Shown: positions 17,546 to 26,103 of the stretch, one piece after another
How positions within the stretch are numbered: position 1 is the first letter of the stretch
Layout of the letters: the number at the start of each line of letters is the position of its first letter
Assembly: GCA_016786865.1 (NCBI GenBank)
Contig: JAEUVE010000022.1
Span: forward strand, 124,001-188,000
Direction: 5' to 3'
From: Sediminibacterium sp.
Lineage (GTDB): Bacteria; Bacteroidota; Bacteroidia; Chitinophagales; Chitinophagaceae
DNA: 64,000 nucleotides
The notes under the pieces: generated by a model
Databases searched by the model: none
What the model was told of the DNA's origin: nothing
Seen by the model: only the letters and a program-made list of their open reading frames with translations
Translations under genes and position numbers: made by a program

Positions 17546-18217
17546 TTAGTTGAGTTGGTACCCTGCCGTTTTTTTACTCATCTTCACCGTTTTAGAAGCA
17601 AAAATGATGGCCTGTATGAGCAGACCTAATAAAATCAGCACAACTGTTTCCAGTTGCATGGAGGCTTTATTTCCCAGGAATACCACATTCGTATTTTCCT
17701 TGAGCTTTTTCCCTTCTGCAATTTGAATTTCGGACAAATCGGATAAAATAGAGAGCGCATGCTGCATATCGCGCTGCATGGCAGCCGCAAGTCCTGTATG
17801 CAGTCCGGTTCCCGCAGATGCATAGAACTGTTGCTTACCGGATTGCAGGTCGTTCATTTTTTGCCGGAGCTGCAAAAACAAGGTTTCTTCTGCCTTGGTA
17901 AGCCGGGTTTTTTCATAATCGGACAAGAGGCTGAAAATTTCCTCATCCAGTGATGTAATTGAGCTTTCTGTTGCCAATGGTGCTTTACCAGGCAAAACAG
18001 CTTCCTTCAACAGGTTGTTTTCCCGGTGCATCCTGATCGATAAGCGAAACAGGTATCCCTCTGCCAATAAACGGTCTTCGTATATCGCAGCAAAATTGCG
18101 ATCCAGTTGCTGAAAATCGCGATTCTGCATGAAATTGCTGAAGATCAACAGCAGAAATACGGCTCCTAATACCAAGGCGGCAGTCATCTTTTGTTGAATT
18201 GCATATACCCATTTCAT
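17546..18217 (-). CDS. Membrane protein with MCP-type four-helix-bundle sensor domain
   Basis: It has 223 residues. A transmembrane helix at about 11-29 and a second at about 190-210 flank a long helical periplasmic region that matches the 4HB_MCP layout. After the second helix only some 15 residues remain (SKKTAGYQLN at the end), so there is no HAMP, methyl-accepting, kinase or other output domain. It may sense a ligand and pass the signal to a separate partner, or be a degenerate receptor. It is the only gene on the minus strand between the tRNA terminator and the alcohol dehydrogenase. Confidence 0.75.
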   Translation of the reverse strand: MKWVYAIQQKMTAALVLGAVFLLLIFSNFMQNRDFQQLDRNFAAIYEDRLLAEGYLFRLSIRMHRENNLLKEAVLPGKAPLATESSITSLDEEIFSLLSDYEKTRLTKAEETLFLQLRQKMNDLQSGKQQFYASAGTGLHTGLAAAMQRDMQHALSILSDLSEIQIAEGKKLKENTNVVFLGNKASMQLETVVLILLGLLIQAIIFASKTVKMSKKTAGYQLN

Positions 18218-18283
18218 TGGCTAAAGTTTAAATAGACAATCATTCTTTTAAAGTTAACCAATAAGGGGATGCGGGAGAAATTA

Positions 18284-18316
18284 AAAAAGCCTTCAGATTT
18301 CATCTGAAGGCTTTTT
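18284..18316 (-). terminator. Terminator of the tRNA-Val gene
   Basis: A 15-bp perfect stem (18284-18298 with 18302-18316) and a 3-nt loop, with A/T tracts at both ends so that the minus-strand transcript ends in a U-run. It lies 4 bp past the tRNA 3' end. Confidence 0.85.
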
Positions 18317-18319
18317 CTG

Positions 18320-18394
18320 TGGGAGCACACGGGTTCGAACCGCGGACCCTCTGCTTGTAAGGCAGATGCTCTAAACCAACTGAGCTATGCTCCC
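18320..18394 (-). tRNA. tRNA-Val (anticodon TAC)
   Basis: A 75-nt cloverleaf on the minus strand. The acceptor arm pairs GGGAGCA with TGCTCCC plus discriminator A. D arm GCTC...GAGC, anticodon stem TCTGC/GCAGA with loop CTTACAA giving anticodon TAC (reads GTA and other Val codons), and T arm CGCGG-TTCGAAC-CCGTG. CCA is not encoded. It has its own promoter and terminator. Confidence 0.96.
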
Positions 18395-18412
18395 TTTGTT
18401 TGTTTGGGAGTG

Positions 18413-18443
18413 CAAAAATAAGGGTTGAAATTTAACTGCCAAA
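18413..18443 (-). promoter_or_regulatory. Promoter of tRNA-Val
   Basis: On the minus strand TTTG (18443-18440), exactly 19 nt, then TATTTTTG (18420-18413): a full match to the Bacteroidota sigma-factor consensus. The -7 box ends 18 nt before the mature tRNA 5' end. Confidence 0.75.
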
Positions 18444-18501
18444 AAAAAGATGCTTTTTTCTCAGATTCTTTTAAAACAATCTTTTTTTTATGGCCAAAAC
18501 C

Positions 18502-18509
18502 TACATTTG
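18502..18509 (+). promoter_or_regulatory. Putative -7 box of clpS-aat
   Basis: TACATTTG, a full TAnnTTTG match, only 4 nt before the ATG at 18514. If used, the mRNA would be leaderless or nearly so. No -33 TTTG at the right distance. Confidence 0.35.
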
Positions 18510-18513
18510 CAAC

Positions 18514-18819
18514 ATGTCATTTCCCTTTTCTTCTTCCGCCCCAAAGCCCTGGGAAGTTTTTGAATCCGATACAGAAACAGCCCTGGCCTCTTCTTACAGC
18601 CTGGTTGTATGGAACGATGAGGTAAATACCTTTGAGTGGGTAATTGAAACATTGATGGAAGTATGCGGTCATACACTGGAGCAGGCAGAGCAATGCGCCC
18701 TGTTCATCCACTACAAAGGCAAATACGCTGTTAAATCCGGGGATTACAACACATTAAAACCGATGTGCAACAGTATTACCGAAAGAGGTATTGGCGCTAC
18801 GCTTGAGATTGCAGATTAA
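18514..18819 (+). CDS. clpS: ATP-dependent Clp protease adaptor ClpS
   Basis: It binds proteins with N-degron residues and hands them to ClpA(C)-ClpP. From the ATG at 18514 it has 101 residues. The core SLVVWNDEVNTFEWVIETL carries the N-end binding Asn-Asp, followed by CALFIHYKGKYAVKSGD with the pocket His. An ATG at 18490 would add eight residues, but a TACATTTG box (18502-18509) lies between the two starts, favouring the later one. Its stop overlaps the aat start by 1 bp (TAATG), so the adaptor and the enzyme that creates its substrates are translationally coupled. Confidence 0.93.
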   Translation: MSFPFSSSAPKPWEVFESDTETALASSYSLVVWNDEVNTFEWVIETLMEVCGHTLEQAEQCALFIHYKGKYAVKSGDYNTLKPMCNSITERGIGATLEIAD

Positions 18820-19469
18820 TGCATACGCTTTCTGATAAAATCTGGTTCCCACCTGTTGATGATGCCATAGAAGATGGGCTGCTGGCCATCGGTGGCGATT
18901 TAAGTACGGACAGGCTGCTGCTGGCCTACCGCAAGGGAATTTTTCCCTGGTTTCAGGGTGATATTCCCCTTTGGTGGAGTCCCGATCCCCGCTTTGTATT
19001 GTTTCCCGATAAACTGAAAATAAGCAGGAGTATGCAACAACTGATCCGCAACAAGCGGTTCGAATTTCGCATGAATAGCAATTTTGCAGGTGTTATTCGT
19101 GCCTGTAAAGAACAACCCCGGGAAGGCCAGGATGGCACCTGGATTACAGATGAAGTGGAATTGTCCTATACACAGCTGCATCATATGGGGTATGCACATG
19201 CAGCAGAAACCTGGATCAATGGCGAACTGGTGGGTGGCTTATACGGTATTCGGCTAGGGCAGGTATTCTTTGGGGAAAGCATGTTCAGCAGGGTTTCCAA
19301 TGCCAGTAAGTTTGCTTTTATCTGCTACGTGGATCAATTAAAACGCGAAGGCGTTCGCCTGATCGACTGCCAGGTATACACCAGTCACCTGGAAAGCCTG
19401 GGGGCCACCATGATTCCAAGAAAAAAATTCATTCAACTGCTGGGTACTTACGGAGTCGAAGAGCGGTAG
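18819..19469 (+). CDS. aat: Leucyl/phenylalanyl-tRNA-protein transferase
   Basis: It transfers Leu or Phe from tRNA to the N-terminus of proteins starting with Lys or Arg, making them ClpS substrates. It has 216 residues, typical for the family. Motifs: GLLAIGGDLSTDRLLLAYRKGIFPW, WWSPDPRFVLFP, WITDEVELSYTQLHHMGYAHAAETW, and LVGGLYGIRLGQVFFGESMFSR. The start overlaps the clpS stop by 1 bp. The 3' end overlaps the convergent DUF4294 gene by 22 bp. Together with clpS this is a complete recognition arm of the N-degron pathway; the protease genes are elsewhere. Confidence 0.96.
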   Translation: MHTLSDKIWFPPVDDAIEDGLLAIGGDLSTDRLLLAYRKGIFPWFQGDIPLWWSPDPRFVLFPDKLKISRSMQQLIRNKRFEFRMNSNFAGVIRACKEQPREGQDGTWITDEVELSYTQLHHMGYAHAAETWINGELVGGLYGIRLGQVFFGESMFSRVSNASKFAFICYVDQLKREGVRLIDCQVYTSHLESLGATMIPRKKFIQLLGTYGVEER

Positions 19470-20074
19470 CCATACATCACTTCCACATCACGGACAATTT
19501 TTTCCATATCCATGTCTTTGTGCAGGGGCTCATAAGTTTGTTTGAGGTTGCTGCCAAACACAACGGCAATGGTTTGCCAGAATGCAGCTGTAACAAAACC
19601 TTTGTATTCGTCTATGATTTCGTAGCAATTGTTGCCGGTTTCCCGGTTGATCAGTTTCATCAATACCTTTCCCTGGTATACCGAAAGCTGGGTAAGCTTG
19701 TCGGCAAAATCCCGTTTCAGGTCTTTTTCTCTTCTTTTAATGATGGCCCTGCGCTGCTTCTTATCCGTAACATGCACCAGCTGGGCATTGATTTCGCGCA
19801 TCACCCTTCCGGCAGCTTTGGCATAGGGATAGGTTACATAAACCGCGTTGCGCAGGCGGGTCCAGTCTTCCCAGTAATTCCGCCATTTCTTACTCAACCT
19901 CGCATTCACGAGAACCGGTGGCAAATAGGATTGTCCGATTGTATCGCCTTCAGGTGTTATAAAAGCACTTACCCTGACCGTGTCGTACATGCCGGTTTGG
20001 GCAGCTGCGCGATGGAAAGATGCCATTAGCAACAGCCATCCGATCAAAATGATATGTTTATTTCTTTTTGCCAA
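19448..20074 (-). CDS. Exported DUF4294 protein
   Basis: A Bacteroidota-specific family with no known role. From a TTG at 20074 it has 208 residues, beginning with a good signal peptide (hydrophobic ILIGWLLLMASF, ending AAAQ). An alternative TTG at 20119 would add 15 residues before it. The mature region is basic and helical: RLSKKWRNYWEDWTRLRNAVYVTYPYAKAAGRVMREIN, then RRAIIKRREKDLKRDFADKLTQLSVYQGKVLMKLINRETGNNCYEII. It follows ccmF by 67 bp on the same strand and overlaps aat at the 3' end. No ATG fits the signal peptide. Confidence 0.8.
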   Translation of the reverse strand: MAKRNKHIILIGWLLLMASFHRAAAQTGMYDTVRVSAFITPEGDTIGQSYLPPVLVNARLSKKWRNYWEDWTRLRNAVYVTYPYAKAAGRVMREINAQLVHVTDKKQRRAIIKRREKDLKRDFADKLTQLSVYQGKVLMKLINRETGNNCYEIIDEYKGFVTAAFWQTIAVVFGSNLKQTYEPLHKDMDMEKIVRDVEVMYGYRSSTP

Positions 20075-20141
20075 GATCAGTCGATACAATATAACTGATA
20101 TTAATACTATGATCCTCAAAAAGTAACCTTCGCTGCAGGCC

Positions 20142-22592
20142 CTAGGCGGTAATGCCGCTTTTTCTTTCCTTTTGCTTTACGCGCTGTAGAACCGACATAA
20201 TCAGTCCCACCACCATCACCACTATTCCCAGCCAGAGCACATTGATCATGGGAAACTCATACACTTTCAGGGTAAGCAGATCGGTGATATTTCCGGTTTC
20301 CTTCACACCTATTTCCAGTTTGCCGGATTGCTGATCCAGTACCTTATTGAATTGCAGGATCAGGCTTTGAGACAATACCGTATCGGTTATCTGACGCATC
20401 TCCTGACCTTTCAGAACTATTCCCGGATTAGCAGTATAAAAACGACCTTCTTTAGATATGATGGTCATATTGAGAAACAGCGATGTTTCATCCTTTCCGT
20501 AAAGATGCTGCTGCTCTTTGGGGTTTACAGCAACCTTATTGAGGATCATCATGCCATTGCCATAAAACAGGGTATCGTTCACTTTCACTTCTCTGTTCCG
20601 GAATGTAACCGTGTCTTCTGCGCGGTTTTCCTGGAAAGACGTTATGTAAACAAAAATATCCTTATCCCAGTAATGGCGGGCTGCCGGATTAGCAGCAAAG
20701 CCTTCCATACCCTTGTTGTTCTTGATTACATCCGGATACAGCCTGAAATTATCGTCCCCTTTTTTAGAAGTAAAATCAATTTCGAAATAGCGTTTCCGGT
20801 CGCGCGGATTCGTCGTATCCTTTACGTAGGTTACCATGTACCGGCCCATGTCGGTTGCAACACCTTTGAACAGGGTCAGGTTTTCCGCAGGATTTCCGGC
20901 CGGGTTGGCTTTACCACCTTCCTCCACACGTAATGGGGATACACCGGTTGTATTCCAGCTTAACACGGTTTTCTTTCCGGAAGAAATCAGGATACCCAGT
21001 AAGACCATGCCAAATCCGATATGCGCTACCGTAGCCCCTGCTGCTTTCAGCTTTCCTTTTAATCCGAGCCAGAGATAAGCCACATTGCCCACAACGGCAT
21101 AAACCGATGCAAAAATGGCTACATGGATGGCTCCCAGAAAGCCGATTCCTTTTTTATCGTAACTGATATTTCCAAAGAAGCTGATGGCCAGAGAAATAAC
21201 CAATGCAACAACCGTAGGAACAAGCACTTTCTTCAAATGCGCCTTTGGAGTATCCTTGTATTTAAAATACTGCGTAATGGCAGTCAGTATGCCAATCAGA
21301 ATCGCCACAAATACCTGGATCTGGTTGTGTGCAAACTCAGGATCTTCCGGAGGTGCAATATTGGTTCCGAAAATCTTATTCCATACAGGAGTAGATGTTT
21401 TGGCAATGATCACCGCTCCGGATAAAAACAGGATCAGTGAACCAATGAACATCCAGAACTCCCGGCTATTGGTATTCTCTTCCTTCACGATAGATGGAAT
21501 AGATTGATACCTTACAAAGTACAATACCAGTGAAGGAATCAGGAATACCAGCAGGAACAATAAGAGCTGTGTATTCATTCCCAGATCGGTGAATGCATGC
21601 ACAGAAGTATCTCCAAGTATCCCACTCCTGGTAAGGAAGGTAGAGTAGAGAATCAGGATAAAGCTGATGATGTAAAAAAAGTAGGTAGGACGGAGCGAAT
21701 AACCACTGTTCTTATACACCAGATTGGTATGCAAACCGGCCACCAGGGTTAACCAGGGTACCAAAGAAGCGTTTTCCACCGGGTCCCAGGCCCAGTATCC
21801 TCCGAACGACAGGCTTTCGTAAGCCCATGCCGCACCCATCATGATTCCCAGTCCCAACACTGCTGTAGAGAAAGATGCCCAGGGCAGGGCAGGCTTTGTC
21901 CAGCTGTGATCCTTATTCATCAGGCCTGCAATGGCAAAGGCGAATGGTACTACAGTTGAAGCAAAACCAAGGAAGAGTACCGGAGGATGAATCACCATCC
22001 AGTAATTCTGCAGTAGGGTATTTAAGCCGGTGCCATCCTTAATAAAGGACAGGTATTCCGGTCTGCTGAAAATGGGGGCATCCATTTCATTCCGGAGCAG
22101 CACAAACGGACCGCTTCCGATTTTAACGTCGAAGAAGTAAATACCCAGGATCATGGTCGCCAGGGTAAACTGGGTAAAACTCAGTACAGACATTACGCCT
22201 GCTTCCCATTTACCGGCTCTGCGGATCACTACCCAGCCCAGTAAACAGTTCCAGAAGCTCCAGAGCATGAAGCTTCCCTCCTGTCCTTCCCAGAAACAAC
22301 TCAACAGGTATTCCGCCTGAAGGCTTCTGTCGCTGTGGGTATAGGCGTATTTGTATTCGAATAAGTGATTGGATATAATGTAATACAGGATCACAAACAT
22401 TGCCAGGATACTGATGGTTATAAAACCATGGGCCCAACGGGCCAGTTTTAGCCAGGGCTGCTGCTCCAGCGGGCTGTTGAGCCTGCTCGCTTTAAAAAAA
22501 GCAATGGTTGCCAGCAGAGAAGCAACCAGACTCAACACAGCAAAAAAATGACCCAATTGTCCGGGCAATAAATGTTCACCTATATAGTTCAT
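20142..22592 (-). CDS. ccmF: Cytochrome c biogenesis protein CcmF/CcsA
   Basis: Integral membrane heme-ligation subunit that attaches heme to apocytochrome c. It has 816 residues, longer than E. coli CcmF (about 650). Many transmembrane helices surround the WWD heme-handling block SFGGYWAWDPVENASLVPWL (about 260-279). A large periplasmic segment (about 550-780) follows, then a last transmembrane helix (INVLWLGIVVMVVGLIMSVL). It is 33 bp downstream of ccmE on the same strand and followed by DUF4294. Other ccm genes (A-D, G, H) are not in the window. Confidence 0.93.
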   Translation of the reverse strand: MNYIGEHLLPGQLGHFFAVLSLVASLLATIAFFKASRLNSPLEQQPWLKLARWAHGFITISILAMFVILYYIISNHLFEYKYAYTHSDRSLQAEYLLSCFWEGQEGSFMLWSFWNCLLGWVVIRRAGKWEAGVMSVLSFTQFTLATMILGIYFFDVKIGSGPFVLLRNEMDAPIFSRPEYLSFIKDGTGLNTLLQNYWMVIHPPVLFLGFASTVVPFAFAIAGLMNKDHSWTKPALPWASFSTAVLGLGIMMGAAWAYESLSFGGYWAWDPVENASLVPWLTLVAGLHTNLVYKNSGYSLRPTYFFYIISFILILYSTFLTRSGILGDTSVHAFTDLGMNTQLLLFLLVFLIPSLVLYFVRYQSIPSIVKEENTNSREFWMFIGSLILFLSGAVIIAKTSTPVWNKIFGTNIAPPEDPEFAHNQIQVFVAILIGILTAITQYFKYKDTPKAHLKKVLVPTVVALVISLAISFFGNISYDKKGIGFLGAIHVAIFASVYAVVGNVAYLWLGLKGKLKAAGATVAHIGFGMVLLGILISSGKKTVLSWNTTGVSPLRVEEGGKANPAGNPAENLTLFKGVATDMGRYMVTYVKDTTNPRDRKRYFEIDFTSKKGDDNFRLYPDVIKNNKGMEGFAANPAARHYWDKDIFVYITSFQENRAEDTVTFRNREVKVNDTLFYGNGMMILNKVAVNPKEQQHLYGKDETSLFLNMTIISKEGRFYTANPGIVLKGQEMRQITDTVLSQSLILQFNKVLDQQSGKLEIGVKETGNITDLLTLKVYEFPMINVLWLGIVVMVVGLIMSVLQRVKQKERKSGITA

Positions 22593-22625
22593 GCAGGGCG
22601 ATTCTTTATAAATGGATAAATAGTT

Positions 22626-23033
22626 CTAGTTAGAAGTCTGAAGCTGGTTCTTCATTGCATTGGGATCGTCTTTGTATTTGGAAGGACATTTCAGCAGGAT
22701 GTTTTTGCAATCGAAATACCCATCTTTTACGGCACCTTTTAATACCAGTCTTTCGCTTTTTTCCATATCGGTGGGTTTTGCATCGTGGTACACCACTTTG
22801 ATGGAATTACCAAGCGTATCAACAGCTGTGAAGCTCAAATAGTTCGGATTTTTTACTGCATCGTATTCAATGGGATGCTCTTTGTCTATTTTGGCGATCA
22901 GATTCACATATTTACCCTCTTTTTCACGGGCGGAAGCAATGGTTTCATAAGTGGTCAGGTCTCCGGAATACTGTACCAGAACGGCAATGGAAGCGGCGAT
23001 TAAAACCAGGATGATAATATGGGTCGTTTTCAT
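22626..23033 (-). CDS. ccmE: Heme chaperone CcmE, Cys-type
   Basis: Periplasmic heme chaperone that carries heme to CcmF. It has 135 residues: an N-terminal anchor helix (IIILVLIAASIAVLVQY) and an OB-fold beta barrel. In E. coli the heme is bound through the His of an H-x3-Y motif; here the equivalent motif is LLKCPSKYKDD, so Cys replaces His (TGT codon near 22695) and the Tyr is kept. This C-x3-Y form is known from archaeal and some bacterial CcmE (called System I*). The gene leads the ccmE-ccmF pair, 33 bp apart. Confidence 0.9.
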   Translation of the reverse strand: MKTTHIIILVLIAASIAVLVQYSGDLTTYETIASAREKEGKYVNLIAKIDKEHPIEYDAVKNPNYLSFTAVDTLGNSIKVVYHDAKPTDMEKSERLVLKGAVKDGYFDCKNILLKCPSKYKDDPNAMKNQLQTSN

Positions 23034-23215
23034 GTAGTTCTATTATGCCGCAAAGCTAATTTAAAGCGTCCAATAAACCCTATCTAAACCGATATTTATT
23101 ACCGCCTTGACAGTTTTTTAACTTTTAAGGGAAATTTAGCCGATTGCAGGGCTGATATTGGCCCCAATTGGAAAATTGCGCCTAACTTGCGCCCTGTTTT
23201 CAATGCACAATACCC

Positions 23216-24250
23216 ATGACAGATTTATCCTGTTTTAACCCCAACGCCGTATCCAATCCGAACAACAATATTTTCGGAATTCCTTTTCAGGAAGAAGATG
23301 CCCGACTGGTCATCCTTCCCGTACCCTGGGAAGTAACAGTCAGCTATGGTGCAGGCACGGCCCGTGCTGCCGACCACATTTTTAAATCCAGCTTACAGGT
23401 AGACATTATGGACGTGGACGGACAGGCCGGCTGGAAGCAGGGATTCTTCATGCAGGAAATTGATAAGAAGCTCCTTTTCAAAAACGATTACCTCCGCAAA
23501 GAGGCCGAGCTCTATATCGACTATATAGCACAGGGTGCAGAACTGGAAAAGAATAAGTTCATGTGCAAGAGCCTGAAAGAAATCAATGAGGGAAGCTGCT
23601 ACATGAACAACTGGGTGTATGAGCAGAGCAAGGCCCTGCTGAACAGAAACAAACTGGTGGCAGTACTTGGTGGAGACCACAGCACTCCCCTCGGCCTGAT
23701 GAAAGCACTGGCAGAAAAGCACGGTGAATTCGGAATTCTGCAAATTGATGCCCATTGCGACCTCCGAGCACAATACGAGAACTTCACTTATTCCCATGCA
23801 TCCATCATGTACAATGCGCTTAAAGAAATTCCTTCGCTCACCAAACTGGTGCAGGTAGGCATCCGCGATTATTGCGAGGAAGAATGGGAATACATCTGCA
23901 ACAGCAATTTCAAAGTGGTTACCTACTTCGACAAACTGATTAAGGAACGGATATTCGAAGGACAGTCCTGGAAACATATTACCGACGAAATCATTGGCAA
24001 CCTGCCACAAAAAGTTTATATTAGTTTCGACATCGACGGGCTGGACAGAAAACTCTGCCCTAATACAGGTACACCTGTTCCCGGCGGGTTCGACAGCGAA
24101 GAAATCATTTACCTCATCAGAAAAGTAAAAGAAAGCGGAAGAGAACTGATCGGGTTCGACCTGGTGGAAATTGGTGTTGGCCAGACCGACTGGGACAGTA
24201 ACGTAGGAGCCAGAATTCTCTGGAGACTCTGCAACATAATGGTATCATAA
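23216..24250 (+). CDS. Ureohydrolase (agmatinase/arginase family)
   Basis: It has 344 residues. All six manganese ligands are present: His155 in LGGDHSTPLG, Asp178, His180 and Asp182 in QIDAHCDLR, and Asp272 and Asp274 in ISFDIDGLD. This arrangement catalyses hydrolysis of a guanidine group to urea (agmatine, arginine, guanidinobutyrate) or of formiminoglutamate to formamide. The substrate loops do not let me choose. The N-terminal about 120 residues are longer than in E. coli SpeB, with an insertion around residues 75-130. It is the first gene of a seven-gene run; its stop overlaps the next start by 1 bp (TAATG). Confidence 0.9.
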   Translation: MTDLSCFNPNAVSNPNNNIFGIPFQEEDARLVILPVPWEVTVSYGAGTARAADHIFKSSLQVDIMDVDGQAGWKQGFFMQEIDKKLLFKNDYLRKEAELYIDYIAQGAELEKNKFMCKSLKEINEGSCYMNNWVYEQSKALLNRNKLVAVLGGDHSTPLGLMKALAEKHGEFGILQIDAHCDLRAQYENFTYSHASIMYNALKEIPSLTKLVQVGIRDYCEEEWEYICNSNFKVVTYFDKLIKERIFEGQSWKHITDEIIGNLPQKVYISFDIDGLDRKLCPNTGTPVPGGFDSEEIIYLIRKVKESGRELIGFDLVEIGVGQTDWDSNVGARILWRLCNIMVS

Positions 24251-24795
24251 TGAAGACGTACGACTATATCATCGTTTTTAAGAAAAAGAATCATGGCAAA
24301 ATTGATGGTATCAGCCAGTTCATGTTGCTGATCGCTTTAATTGCATTTATTCGCTTTTCTGTTTTGCACCCCAATTACATGCTTATCCCAATGATCATAT
24401 CATTGCTGATCCTGGGTTGGTGGATTTTTTGTTACACACAACTCAAAAGAAATGTACGGCCATCTTACCGGCTGGCCCTGCTGCTGGCTGCAGTTGGCTG
24501 GTATTTTCAGCCCGACGGCATCTGGATTTCTCTGATTTACCTGATTGCATCCGTATTGGAAAAGCAGGCTAAATTTCAGGAAGAGATTGCCTTTGATGCC
24601 GAGGAGATCGTGATCAACAGTTTCCCGAAAAAAAAATTCAGCTGGAACGAGCTGAACAATGTTGTACTGAAAGATGGTCTGCTCACCGTAGATTTTAAAA
24701 ACAACAAGCTGATTCAAAAAGAAGTGGACAGCGAAGTAAACCCTCAGGTTGAAACAGAATTCAACCATTTTGCCAAAAGCCATTTACCTCAATAA
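24250..24795 (+). CDS. Membrane protein of unknown function
   Basis: It has 181 residues. An N-terminal basic segment is followed by two or three hydrophobic helices (FMLLIALIAFIRF, LIPMIISLLILGWWIFCYT, LALLLAAVGWYF plus ISLIYLIASVL), then a soluble C-terminal domain of about 75 residues with strand-like turns (EEIVINSFPKKKFSWNELNNVVLKDGLLTVDFKNNKLIQKEVD). The tail resembles PH-like domains of bPH proteins, which is only an impression. It starts inside the ureohydrolase stop codon and ends 3 bp before the radical SAM gene, so it is locked in that operon. Confidence 0.7.
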   Translation: MKTYDYIIVFKKKNHGKIDGISQFMLLIALIAFIRFSVLHPNYMLIPMIISLLILGWWIFCYTQLKRNVRPSYRLALLLAAVGWYFQPDGIWISLIYLIASVLEKQAKFQEEIAFDAEEIVINSFPKKKFSWNELNNVVLKDGLLTVDFKNNKLIQKEVDSEVNPQVETEFNHFAKSHLPQ

Positions 24796-24798
24796 AAT

Positions 24799-26103
24799 AT
24801 GATGTCCGAACGCCCCTACCTGCTGTATTCCGATGGTGAAGGAAATATTTACGAAGATGAATCCCTCTATGCCGTAGGACGTGCAGGATGGGATGCATTT
24901 GAAGTGCCGGAAGAAGACTGGATTGAACTTCCTGAAGGAGGCAATCTGTATGAACTCCCAGGAAGAAGAGGCATTGGCATTGATGTGGAAACCGGTGAAA
25001 TGCGTTTGTGCGAGAAGGGCTGGGCAGTTGCGGCCTTCATTCCACCGGCTCATACCGGACTCTTCATTGCAGCTTATGAAACCATGCAGGGAGCGCCCAC
25101 TCTTCCGCTGTTTTGTTATACCGCGGTGGGCTGGAGAAACGACAAAAATTATGTTCCCGCTGTAAGAATTGAAAAAGACATCCGCCAGGAAGCGGCAGGA
25201 TACAACGAAGAAGATATTGCCTCTGGTACAGCAAATCTGCTGAAAGCTTATCCGCAGAACAGACTGGTGCGTCACCTGATGGACAACTGCTGCATGACCT
25301 ACCATTGCCCTGCAGCCAAAAACTTTGCACTGGGCAGATGGGAATGTCCGGTACCTACCTCGCCGGCCTGCAATGCCAATTGTATTGGTTGTATTTCTTT
25401 TCAGCCTTCCGACGAAACCATTGTTTCCACGCAGGACCGGTTAACATTTAAACCACTTGCCGAAGAAATTGTAGAGTTCACTGTTCCGCATCTCCTAAAT
25501 GCCCCCTTCCCCATCATCAGTTTTGGTCAGGGTTGTGAGGGTGAACCTTTGCTGATGTGGGAAACCATCCGAGAATCGATCATTGAAATCCGCAAGCATA
25601 CGGATCGGGGCAGCATCAACATCAATACCAATGGTTCCAGGCCCGACGCTGTGGAAGAACTCTGCAAGGCCGGATTAAACAGCATTCGCGTAAGCACCAA
25701 CTCCGCGCAAAAACATATTTACGAAGCATACTACCGTCCGAACAATTATCAGTTCGAAGACATCCTGGAAAGCCTGAAAGTGGTACGGAAGTATGGCGGC
25801 TGGAGCAGCATCAATTATTTTGTATTCCCCGGCATTACCGACAGTGAGGCAGAATATGAAGCTTTGCGCAAACTGATCCGCGAAACCGGTATAAACATGA
25901 TCCAGTGGAGAAATTTCAACATAGACCCGGACTGGTACATGGGTAAAATAGGTATGACAGAACCAGGTGAGATGCTCGGCGTAAAACAACTGATGGAACT
26001 GATCCGGGAAGAATTCCCCGAGGTGAAATTTGGTTATTTCAATCCGCCGATGGAAAGAATCAAAGGCGATTACAACAGCAGCTATGCAGGCGCTGCGCAA
26101 TAA
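24799..26103 (+). CDS. Radical SAM enzyme with N-terminal extension and extra cysteines
   Basis: It has 434 residues. The 4Fe-4S cluster motif is C191-x3-C195-x2-C198 (CNANCIGC), followed by the SAM-binding GQGCEGEPLL and a conserved INTNGS strand of the barrel. Residues 1-160 form an unfamiliar acidic N-terminal domain. Just before the motif come C164, C165, C170 and C183 (CCMTYHC...WEC), a possible site for an auxiliary cluster. No SPASM tail is seen after the barrel. The reaction is unknown; it overlaps the EamA gene by 20 bp. Family membership is sure, function is not. Confidence 0.85.
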   Translation: MMSERPYLLYSDGEGNIYEDESLYAVGRAGWDAFEVPEEDWIELPEGGNLYELPGRRGIGIDVETGEMRLCEKGWAVAAFIPPAHTGLFIAAYETMQGAPTLPLFCYTAVGWRNDKNYVPAVRIEKDIRQEAAGYNEEDIASGTANLLKAYPQNRLVRHLMDNCCMTYHCPAAKNFALGRWECPVPTSPACNANCIGCISFQPSDETIVSTQDRLTFKPLAEEIVEFTVPHLLNAPFPIISFGQGCEGEPLLMWETIRESIIEIRKHTDRGSININTNGSRPDAVEELCKAGLNSIRVSTNSAQKHIYEAYYRPNNYQFEDILESLKVVRKYGGWSSINYFVFPGITDSEAEYEALRKLIRETGINMIQWRNFNIDPDWYMGKIGMTEPGEMLGVKQLMELIREEFPEVKFGYFNPPMERIKGDYNSSYAGAAQ

